Assembly (NCBI GenBank): GCA_964390795.1
Contig: CAYMLQ010000146.1
Span: 1 to 13,083 of the forward strand
From: CAYMLQ01 sp964390795
GTDB taxonomy: Bacteria > Verrucomicrobiota > Kiritimatiellia > RFP12 > UBA1067
Direction of reading: 5' to 3'
DNA length: 13,083 nt
The position numbers were made by a program, and so were the translations under genes. Positions 5,370 to 12,420 of the stretch are shown one piece after another. The notes beneath the pieces are model-generated. The model was given only the letters and a program-made list of their open reading frames with translations. It did no database searches and was not told where the DNA came from. The first letter of the stretch is position 1; the number at the start of each line of letters is the position of its first letter.

Positions 5370-8300
5370 TTACGGGGCTACGGTGATCATGTAATACGCG
5401 CGTCCGGTGGACACCGCATTGGTGAACGCGGACAGCGCGGACGTGGCGGTGATGACGGGCGAGACGGGCAGGAAGCCTGCGGCGGAGGCCGTCAGATTGG
5501 TCGATTTCTGAACCACGTACCGGATGCCGGGCACACTCTGCCACTGGACGACGAACTGTCCGCCCGCGGTCGGCACCGAGGTGGCGGAGCTGATGGCCAG
5601 GACCGAGTTCGGGTCGGTCGGGGTGAGTCCCGCCAGATAGCTCTGATAGTACGGGAACCCATTCGGGCCGACGGCCTGCGGGTCCACGTCGAGGACGGAG
5701 CGGATGGGCCCGTTCGTGGCGGTGCTGGCGCTGACGATCTGCTGCTCCCAACTGTCGGGTATGCCGCTGAGGTTCAGGTCGCCCGGGCTGGCGCTCAGGA
5801 TCGCGAGACCGGCCTCGTCCTCCGCCGTCAGCAGCAGCCCCTGCACCGCCTTCACGCGCAGCGCCAGCGTCAGGGTCGGGACGTTGGTGACGGCGATGGG
5901 GGTGAGCGGGGCGGAGACGTTGAGCGCCTGGCCCACGCGTGCGCCGTCCGTGAGGTAGACCAGCGGTCCCGCCGAGGCGGCGCCGAACGTCATGCCGGAC
6001 GCCGTGGCCTTGACCAGCACGGGGCTGACCGGGTTCGCGGCGATGCTGAGGGTCAGCCAGCCGCTGGGGCCGCACGCCACGTGCAGCAGGTTGCTGGTGC
6101 TGCTCACGCCGGTCGCGGGGCCGGGCGTGGCGTAGACGTTGTCGAGGGCCAGCCCGTTGTCCAAGCCGTAGATGCGCAGGCCCGCGTTGCCGCAGGCGGC
6201 GTAGGCCTGGTTCCCGACCGTCGCAACGTCGAACACAAAGCTGCCGGGCGCGTTGGTCACCGTCGCCTGCAGGGTCGGCGCGGCCGGGTTGGCCACGGAG
6301 AGCACCTGCAGCACGCGGCCGTCCGTGATGACGGCCTGCGTGCCTGCGACCGAGATGCGGCGGATGTGGGACAGCGCGGACGAGGTGTAACTGCCCAGCA
6401 GGGCGGGCGCCTCGGGGTCGGCGATGTTGAAGATCTTGAGGTCTGCAATCCCATCCGCAACAAAGAGGTTCGGGTAGTCGACCGTCACGCAACGCGGGTT
6501 CGTAAGCGACGGGATGTAGCCCAGCAGCGTCGGCAGCGCCAGATTCTGCAAGCTGTGTACCTGGAGGCCGCCCTCGGCAGCCGCAACATACAGCGTCGAA
6601 CCGGACGCCGCGGCGTCCACAGGCCGGGCGCCGGTGCTGAAGACTCCCAGCGGGGCCGGTGCGAGCGGCGAACTGATGTTCAGAGACTGGCAGCCGGCGA
6701 ACCCTGCGGCGACGTAGAGCGTGGTGCCCGCCACGGCGACATCGTACGCCTCGTCGCCCACGGCGGTGGTTCCCAGGGTCGCCAGCGTTGTGGCGTTCAG
6801 GGTCAGCAGGCCCGCGGGCCCGGCCGCCACGTAGAGCGCCGTCCCTGACGTGGCCAGGCCGCGCCCGGCTGACGGAAGCAGCGCGTTGGTCGTGACCGTG
6901 GGGACGGCGGGATTGGCGAGGCTAACCCGGTAGAGCCCGCTGTTGGCGTCGGACACCAGCGCGCCCCCCGAGACCGGGGCGAGGGCCAGGCCGGCGGTCA
7001 GGCGGCTCAGTGTACCGGTAACGCTCATCGCGGCGGGATTGGCGGCGTGCAGGTTCTGCAGGCCGTTCTGGCCGTCGAGCACCAGCAGCCGGGGAGCGGC
7101 GAAGGCGACGGTCTGGGCGGGCCCGGCGGTCTGATAGGCGCCTGCCAGGGTCGGCGCGGCGGGCGAGGCCACGTTGAGCACGCGGACACCGCCCAAGGCG
7201 TCGGCGACATACAGCAGGTTGCCGTCGAGGGTCACGCGGCGTGCGAACCCGGAGCTGTCGAAGGTGGCGCGGTGCAACGGCTGCGCGGGCTGCGAGGCGT
7301 CGACGATCTGCACGCCCGCCGCGGCCGCGGCCGCATACACCCAGCCGTTTGCGGCGGCGAGATCCTCGATGACTCCGGGCAGGCGGAGCGCGCCGATCCG
7401 GACAGGCGCGGTGGGGACAGTGGCGTCCCAGACTTCGAGGGTCGAGCCGCAGCCGAGGTAGACGGTGCTTCCCGAAACGGCCACGGCCGAGCAGCGTCCG
7501 CCGATGGAGCCGGTAACGGACACCTTGCGCGGCGAGAAGTCGGGCGCGGAGAGGGTGACGGGCGCCGACGTGATCTGGGTGGTGTTGGTGACGCCGTTGA
7601 TGACGGTAAGCGCCTGCAGGGTGCGGGCTCCGGTCGCGGCGCCGAAGGTGGGCACGGTCAGGCGCACGGTCGAGCTTTCACCCGGCACGAGGGTGGCGAC
7701 GGACTGCGTGGCCAGGATCGCGCCCGTGACCGCGTCTCGGATCAGCACGATGCAGGCGGTGGACGCGTTGCCGCTGTTGACGAGTTCGACGAGGACGCCG
7801 AGCGTGTCGCCCGACTGCACGGTTCCGTCGGGATCGACCGCGACGGTCGCCACGCGCGGCTGGGCCGGGATCGCGGGCGTCACGGTGCTCAGCTCCAGTG
7901 CGAAGCCGGCGGTCGTGTTGGTGGCGGCCGCGAGGTGTAGCTCGGCGGTCAGCAGGTTGCGGCCCAGCACGAGGCGGCTGGGGTCGATGGCGAAGCCGAA
8001 GGTGTTGGTGGCGCTCGCGCCGCTGACCGTGCCGGAGGCGAGGGTCGCGTAGGACGGTGTCCCGGCGGGCATGTTCTGGCGGGCGATCTCGACGCCGTTG
8101 AGGTAGAGGACCACGCCGTGGGTGCGCTGGACGCGGCCGGTGACCGACAGGGGGGTGAAGTCCATGGTGAACTCGCGCCGGAAATAGGCGGTCACATAAC
8201 GATTGGACGAGACGCCGCCGTAGCCGATGGCGGTCGCGATGTTCGCGAGCCCATAGCCCAGCGGCGCGGCGCCGGTGGCCCAGAACCCGTCAAAATAGTC

Positions 8301-10469
8301 GGCCGTCTGCCACGGCGCGCCGGAGAGGTCGAGCCCTTTGTCCATATACTTCCAGACCGCGCTCTTGGCGATCAGCGCGTTGGTGGTCAAGCCGCTGGCG
8401 ACGATCACGGCGAGCTGGTTGGTGTTGTTGAGGAGGTCGGTCTCGCCTGCCACAGGAGCTATACCGGCCTGAAGCGTGTGGGTGCCCAGGGCGAAGCTGG
8501 CGTTTGTGGCGGTGTTCCAGGCGAAGACCAGATTGGTGCTGGCGTAGGCGGCCAGGTTAGTAACGACGCGCGTGCCGACAACAATCGGCGACGCGGTGAC
8601 GTCCCGCAGCGTGTGTGTGAAGGTCTCGCTGACGTCGCCCCGGTTGGTGACGGCGACGGTGACGTTGGTGACCACGTTCGGCGGAACCATAGACGCGACG
8701 GTGAGGGCGCTGACAGCGAGGTCGTGAAGGGGCGCGCGCAGCGTGACGGCGTTGGTCAGGGAGTTGTCGGCGGTGAAAGTCTCGGAGGCGAGCGGCCCGG
8801 CGAGGGCGGCCACCTGGTAGACGCCCGCGGTGACGCCTGCGGTGTTCCACGAGAAGGTCAGGTTGGTCGTGGCGAGGGAGGCGAGGTTGGCGACCTGCTG
8901 GGTGAGGATCAAAGAGGAGGTCGTCGTCCACTGGACGATCAATTGCGGCGCACTTATGGTGCTGCCATCATAGGCCCAGGCGCGGCGCGATCCCGATCCC
9001 GTGATCTTGAAGGCCATGGCGTTGCCGCTGGCCCAGCCGGAACGGTTGACGATCTCCTGGACGATGCTTTTCAGGTCCGGTGTGCGCTGGTCGGGCCCGG
9101 CTGCGGCGTCTGCCCAGGTGGGAGGCACCCAAGAGACGGAGGCGGCTGTGTTGGGACGAGAGGAGATGTTCAAGGCCGTGCTTGCGAAGATCAAGGCCGT
9201 GTCGGCAGCTTGCCCGCGGATGGTCAGTGAGATCGGGTCGGTATTGAGGTTTTCGCCGGTTTTGTCGGTGAACTGGATGAAGGCCGAACTGATCGCAGCG
9301 TTCTTGGGGATGGCCAGCTCCGGGTAGCGGAGGCCGACCGTTTGGGTGGCTGTATCGACAACAAGTTCGAGATCGGTGCTGGCCAGGTCGACCGTGGACC
9401 CCGTGCTCTCCTCGGCGTCGTTCGCGCTCGCGGCGACGCGCCACGCATTGGAAAAGCTCGTGACGGAGGTGACGAGCAGGTTCGGGAGCGTCACCGAGAA
9501 CGGGCCGGTCGCGCTGGCGGTCTTGTTGACTACGGTCACGCGCAGGGGCACCGTGCTGTCGATCACGCCGGTCGAGGGCGTCACGCCTGTGACGGCGATG
9601 TCGCCCGCCGTCTGCGAGGAGAGCGTGATGGTGCCGGTGAAAACGTTATTCGCGACGTTAGTCTCGGTCGCCAGTTTGGAGGCGACGGCGCGGATCTGGT
9701 AGGGGTTGGCGGTCAGGCCGGCGGTGCTCCAGGAGAAAGTCATGTTGGTGACGGCGTTGGCGGCGAGCGCGTTGACGGGCAGCGTGCTGATCAGCGTCCC
9801 CGAGGTGACGTTGCTGAGCGCCACGTTGAAGGTCAGCGGGTTCAGGGTCTGGTTGGACACGGTGACGACCACGGCGACGTTGGAGTTGATCGTGCCGGAA
9901 TTGGGCGTCAGGCCAGTTACCGCGACTTCGTTGTAGGGCGTGTAGGTCAGCGACATGCCTGTGAACTGCCCGCTCGCATTGCTGAAATTGGGGAAGTTGG
10001 TGGTGACCGCCGTCGTTCCTTTTGTGAACTGGCAGTTGCTCGCCATGTACGGCCCCTGCGCATTACTGCTCGTATACTCGGCGCGGAAGGTGTAGGGCCC
10101 GTTCGGCGCGACCTGGCCGCTGGTGTTGCGGCAATCCCACGTCACCGTGTGCGTCTGGGGCTGGGTCGCGATCGTCGCGCCGGTGGTGCCGTCCACGGTC
10201 GTGTAACTGCCGCGGCTGGCGATCCACTGATAGAGGTAGTTGATGCGCGTGCCGGCGTGCCGGCAGAGCGTCTTGACGAACGTGCCGCTGCCGTCGACCA
10301 GCCACACCACGGAGACGTGTTTCGGGTCGTAACCGCCGTTGTAGTTGACGGTGGAGACCGTGTAGGTCACCTTGCCGTCCGTGCTTTGGGCGTAGGCGTC
10401 GTTGAACCGTGCGGTGAGGGCGACGGCGAGCAGGAGCGGGAACAGGGTGCGTTTCATATTAGTTTTCAT
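5370..10469 (-). CDS. giant secreted multidomain protein: DUF2271-like, CARDB repeats, LVIVD beta-propeller array
   Basis: A 1699-residue exported protein. Residues 1-27 are a Sec signal peptide ending DAYA before QS. Then come: a DUF2271-like domain at about 33-140 ('HVSVVWLVDGSGTFVKTL', 'THTVTWDCRNTSG'); CARDB-type repeats at about 181-286, 290-577 (split by an inserted module at about 339-516), 583-691 and 873-976; a galactose-binding-like beta-sandwich at about 700-863 ('YFRREFTM', 'VVLYLNGVEIARQNMP'); about a dozen LVIVD-type repeats at about 985-1560 ('VLNVASPAAPTLAGAY', 'IFNIADPEAPALLGSY', 'VLSVANPAAPTLQATV'); and a C-terminal module with 'LNLSGIPDSWEQQ' and 'YVVQKSTNLTAS' common in Verrucomicrobia-like secreted proteins. 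I see no catalytic residues, membrane anchor or PEP-CTERM/LPXTG signal. ATG 10469 is chosen because GAGG (10476-10479) precedes it by 6 nt; an in-frame ATG at 10481 overlaps that site. The gene follows the hydrogenase endopeptidase stop by 14 nt, suggesting co-transcription. It is probably an extracellular adhesin or scaffold. Confidence 0.85.
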   Translation of the reverse strand: MKTNMKRTLFPLLLAVALTARFNDAYAQSTDGKVTYTVSTVNYNGGYDPKHVSVVWLVDGSGTFVKTLCRHAGTRINYLYQWIASRGSYTTVDGTTGATIATQPQTHTVTWDCRNTSGQVAPNGPYTFRAEYTSSNAQGPYMASNCQFTKGTTAVTTNFPNFSNASGQFTGMSLTYTPYNEVAVTGLTPNSGTINSNVAVVVTVSNQTLNPLTFNVALSNVTSGTLISTLPVNALAANAVTNMTFSWSTAGLTANPYQIRAVASKLATETNVANNVFTGTITLSSQTAGDIAVTGVTPSTGVIDSTVPLRVTVVNKTASATGPFSVTLPNLLVTSVTSFSNAWRVAASANDAEESTGSTVDLASTDLELVVDTATQTVGLRYPELAIPKNAAISSAFIQFTDKTGENLNTDPISLTIRGQAADTALIFASTALNISSRPNTAASVSWVPPTWADAAAGPDQRTPDLKSIVQEIVNRSGWASGNAMAFKITGSGSRRAWAYDGSTISAPQLIVQWTTTSSLILTQQVANLASLATTNLTFSWNTAGVTAGVYQVAALAGPLASETFTADNSLTNAVTLRAPLHDLAVSALTVASMVPPNVVTNVTVAVTNRGDVSETFTHTLRDVTASPIVVGTRVVTNLAAYASTNLVFAWNTATNASFALGTHTLQAGIAPVAGETDLLNNTNQLAVIVASGLTTNALIAKSAVWKYMDKGLDLSGAPWQTADYFDGFWATGAAPLGYGLANIATAIGYGGVSSNRYVTAYFRREFTMDFTPLSVTGRVQRTHGVVLYLNGVEIARQNMPAGTPSYATLASGTVSGASATNTFGFAIDPSRLVLGRNLLTAELHLAAATNTTAGFALELSTVTPAIPAQPRVATVAVDPDGTVQSGDTLGVLVELVNSGNASTACIVLIRDAVTGAILATQSVATLVPGESSTVRLTVPTFGAATGARTLQALTVINGVTNTTQITSAPVTLSAPDFSPRKVSVTGSIGGRCSAVAVSGSTVYLGCGSTLEVWDATVPTAPVRIGALRLPGVIEDLAAANGWVYAAAAAAGVQIVDASQPAQPLHRATFDSSGFARRVTLDGNLLYVADALGGVRVLNVASPAAPTLAGAYQTAGPAQTVAFAAPRLLVLDGQNGLQNLHAANPAAMSVTGTLSRLTAGLALAPVSGGALVSDANSGLYRVSLANPAVPTVTTNALLPSAGRGLATSGTALYVAAGPAGLLTLNATTLATLGTTAVGDEAYDVAVAGTTLYVAAGFAGCQSLNISSPLAPAPLGVFSTGARPVDAAASGSTLYVAAAEGGLQVHSLQNLALPTLLGYIPSLTNPRCVTVDYPNLFVADGIADLKIFNIADPEAPALLGSYTSSALSHIRRISVAGTQAVITDGRVLQVLSVANPAAPTLQATVTNAPGSFVFDVATVGNQAYAACGNAGLRIYGLDNGLALDNVYATPGPATGVSSTSNLLHVACGPSGWLTLSIAANPVSPVLVKATASGMTFGAASAGPLVYLTDGARVGQALNVSAPLTPIAVTNVPTLTLALRVKAVQGLLLTAEDEAGLAILSASPGDLNLSGIPDSWEQQIVSASTATNGPIRSVLDVDPQAVGPNGFPYYQSYLAGLTPTDPNSVLAISSATSVPTAGGQFVVQWQSVPGIRYVVQKSTNLTASAAGFLPVSPVITATSALSAFTNAVSTGRAYYMITVAP
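8922..9455 (-). other. module nested inside a CARDB repeat of the giant protein
   Basis: About 178 codons interrupt the second CARDB repeat. The first half ends near 'TLPNLLVTS' and the repeat resumes at 'LILTQQVANLASLATTNLTF', which aligns with 'LISTLPVNALAANAVTNMTF' of repeat 1. The inserted part runs from about 'AWRVAASANDAEESTGSTV' to 'APQLIVQW' and has 'VGLRYPELAIPKNAAISSAF', 'SRPNTAASVSWVPPTW' and 'SGWASGNAMAFKITGSGSRR'. I recognise it as a beta-rich module seen in other secreted bacterial proteins but cannot name a family with certainty. Confidence 0.6.
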
Positions 10470-10475
10470 GTGAGA

Positions 10476-10479
10476 CCTC
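10476..10479 (-). promoter_or_regulatory. ribosome binding site deciding the start of the giant protein
   Basis: GAGG on the minus strand, 6 nt before ATG 10469. It overlaps the alternative in-frame ATG at 10481, which therefore lacks a usable site. Confidence 0.55.
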
Positions 10480-10483
10480 ATGT

Positions 10484-10954
10484 TTAGCGGTGATGGGTGT
10501 CGTGTTTCCAGGAGTCGATGATCTCCCGGCTGCGTTGGAGGACCTGGGGCAGGGCGGCGGCCACGGGCTGCGAGAGGTCCATGCCGTAATCCAGCACGCC
10601 GGGTTCGACGCCGAGGATCAGGACTTCTGGCCAGACGGCACCGGGCGCCATCAGATGGCGGCTGACGAGCAGGTTGACCGCGTGGATGGTGGTCATGCTC
10701 TGCTGCTGCGCGAGTTCGCTCTCCGTGAAGCGGCGGATGGTGCCGGGGAGGCCCCCGGCGCGCACGGCGTCTATGATCAGCATCCGGTCCGCCAGCTCGA
10801 AGAAGGGCAGGGCGGAGAGCGCGTCCGTGCCCGCGTCGACGACTTCGACGCCGGAGGGCGGGTCTAGGGCGAGCGCTTGCGCGGCGTGTACGCCCACGCC
10901 GTCGTCAGACTGCAGCCAATTGCCGACACCCATGATGATCAGTTTCTCGTTCAT
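10484..10954 (-). CDS. hyaD: [NiFe] hydrogenase maturation endopeptidase (HyaD/HybD/HupD family, M52)
   Basis: A 156-residue soluble protease, the usual family length of about 155-165. It removes the C-terminal peptide of the large subunit after nickel insertion. N-terminal 'IIMGVGNWLQSDDGVGVHAA' is the G-x-G-N-x-L-x-x-D-[DE]-G signature. The second Asp of DDG takes the position of the first nickel-sensing acidic residue (Glu16 in E. coli HybD). 'MLIIDAVRAG' holds the second (Asp62) and 'MTTIHAVNLL' the His (His93). Downstream, 'VLILGVEP' is also typical. The frame extends two codons upstream to GTG 10960, but the family N-terminus fits ATG 10954 (MNEKLIIMGVGN) better; neither start has a strong ribosome site. 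It lies 9 nt after the large-subunit stop and 14 nt before the giant secreted gene. The hya symbol is generic, since the subgroup is not settled. Confidence 0.9.
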   Translation of the reverse strand: MNEKLIIMGVGNWLQSDDGVGVHAAQALALDPPSGVEVVDAGTDALSALPFFELADRMLIIDAVRAGGLPGTIRRFTESELAQQQSMTTIHAVNLLVSRHLMAPGAVWPEVLILGVEPGVLDYGMDLSQPVAAALPQVLQRSREIIDSWKHDTHHR

Positions 10955-10963
10955 GCTCACCGC

Positions 10964-12403
10964 CTATTCTTGCGAGTCCGCCTGGGGGCGGGACGCTTTC
11001 GCCTGCATGACGTGTGTGGCGCAGTCCAAGCACGGATCCACCGAGTGGATCACGCGCAGGGCTTCGACCGGGTGGTCGACGTTGGCGATCGGCGTGCCGA
11101 GCAGAGCCTGCTCGAGCGGCCCCGCCTGGTTGAGTCCGTCGCGCGGGGAGATGGTCCAGCAGGTCGGGGTGATAACCTGGTACCGGGCGAGTTTGCCGTC
11201 GCCGCCGATGCTGAGCCAGTGGCCGAGTGCGCCGCGCGGGGCCTCGGTGAGGCCCATGCCGCTGACGTTGGCGGGGGCGGGATTCGGCCAGTCCTCGTTG
11301 ACGGTCGCGTCGCCGGCCAGCAGCTCGGAGAGCCACTCCTTCATCGCGAGGGCGAGCTTGCGCGCCTCGAACGCGCGGGCGCGAATGCGATCCATCGCCG
11401 ACACGCCGTTGGTGTATTCGCCGTTGACGGTCATGCGCGCCAGCGGGCCGCACTCGTAAGGCACCGTGGCATAGCGGGGGGCCTTAAGCCACGAGTAGGC
11501 GTCGTTCTTGGGGTATTCCGCGTTACTCTCGCCGACCGCCGGGTTGAGGCCGTTGTCGTCGTTTTTGTACCAGGAGTGGGTGACGTCCTCGGTGATCGCC
11601 GCCGCGTCCATGGGCTGCACGGCGCCCGTGCCGTTGACGATGCGGCCGGCCTGGAAGAGCTTGTTGTCGCCGCCCAGTTCGAACGCGCCGTAGGCCAGCA
11701 GGTTGCCGTAGCCGCGTCCGATGAAGAAGTAGTCGCTGTAGAGCGAGGAGAGCCGCTCGACGTCCGGCAGGTAGCGGGTGTTGATGAAGTTCAGGATCTC
11801 TTCCAGGCCCGCGCCAAACGCGTCCATATTCGGCTGCGACGGCACGGCGGTGAAGCCGCCGGCGATGTAGGCGGGCGTGTGCGGCAGCTTTCCTCCGAAC
11901 AGCGAGCCGATCTCGTGGCAGCGGCGGCGCATGGTGATGGCCTCGACATAGTGCGCGGTGAAGAGGTCGGAAGTGGCCTTGTCCACGCGCCGGTCCATCT
12001 CGAAGCCGGGGGTCCAGGGCGGCATGCCGAGTCCCTGGATGTAGTCGGGCAGGGAGAGCAGGTAGAAGTGCAGGATGTGCGACTCCAGGAAGCAGGCGCC
12101 GTGCGTCAGGTTGCGCAGGATCCGCGCGGGGCCGGGCACGGCCATGCCGGAGGCCTGGTCGAGCGCCAGCACGGCGGCCTGGGCGTGGGAGGTCGGACAG
12201 ACCCCGCAGATGCGCGAGGTGATGATCGCGGCGTCGCGCGGGTCGCGGCCCTCCAGCACTTTCTCAAAGCCGCGGAAGAGCGTGCCCATGGTTTTCACGC
12301 CGGTCACTTGCTGCACGCCGCCTACCGTGTCCACCTCGACATCTACTTTGAGGTGGCCTTCGATGCGGGTGACGGGATCAATGGATGCGACGATGATAGG
12401 CAT
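10964..12403 (-). CDS. hyaB: [NiFe] hydrogenase large (catalytic) subunit, Group 1-type
   Basis: A 479-residue catalytic subunit carrying the Ni-Fe(CN)2CO site, which splits or forms H2. The N-terminal 'DPVTRIEGHL' box is at residues 9-18. The L1 motif 'RICGVCPTSH' is at 64-73 with Cys66 and Cys69. The L2 motif 'DPCLDCATH' is at 456-464 with Cys458 and Cys461. All four Ni-ligand cysteines are present and there is no selenocysteine codon. Fifteen residues follow His464 (from VMQAK), the tail expected to be cut by the adjacent endopeptidase. 'HSWYKNDD', 'WLKAPRY' and 'ECGPLARM' resemble Group 1 uptake enzymes, but 479 residues is short for that group (about 550-600), so the subgroup is uncertain. 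AAAGGAGT at 12411-12418 gives a very good start signal 8 nt from the ATG. It is the second gene of the operon, 17 nt after the small subunit. Confidence 0.95.
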   Translation of the reverse strand: MPIIVASIDPVTRIEGHLKVDVEVDTVGGVQQVTGVKTMGTLFRGFEKVLEGRDPRDAAIITSRICGVCPTSHAQAAVLALDQASGMAVPGPARILRNLTHGACFLESHILHFYLLSLPDYIQGLGMPPWTPGFEMDRRVDKATSDLFTAHYVEAITMRRRCHEIGSLFGGKLPHTPAYIAGGFTAVPSQPNMDAFGAGLEEILNFINTRYLPDVERLSSLYSDYFFIGRGYGNLLAYGAFELGGDNKLFQAGRIVNGTGAVQPMDAAAITEDVTHSWYKNDDNGLNPAVGESNAEYPKNDAYSWLKAPRYATVPYECGPLARMTVNGEYTNGVSAMDRIRARAFEARKLALAMKEWLSELLAGDATVNEDWPNPAPANVSGMGLTEAPRGALGHWLSIGGDGKLARYQVITPTCWTISPRDGLNQAGPLEQALLGTPIANVDHPVEALRVIHSVDPCLDCATHVMQAKASRPQADSQE

Positions 12404-12410
12404 AATAGTT

Positions 12411-12418
12411 ACTCCTTT
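12411..12418 (-). promoter_or_regulatory. strong Shine-Dalgarno of the hydrogenase large subunit
   Basis: AAAGGAGT on the minus strand, with its AGGAG core (12412-12416) 8 nt before ATG 12403. It is the best ribosome site on the minus strand of this window and fixes the large-subunit start. Confidence 0.7.
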
Positions 12419-12420
12419 GC

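Noticed and set aside
5029..6492. 487-codon minus-strand frame
   Set aside because: It is extremely Arg/Pro/Gly-rich, overlaps both the protease and the giant gene, and has no domain. It is a third-position GC artefact.
10479..10481. ATG at 10481 as the start of the giant protein
   Set aside because: It overlaps the GAGG that serves ATG 10469 and has no ribosome site of its own; the extra four residues add nothing to the signal peptide.
8118..10487. Long + strand frames (370 and 381 codons) opposite the giant secreted protein
   Set aside because: They are Gly/Arg/Asp-rich shadow translations of a GC-rich gene with no motif and no ribosome site; the minus strand has clear domains and a signal peptide.
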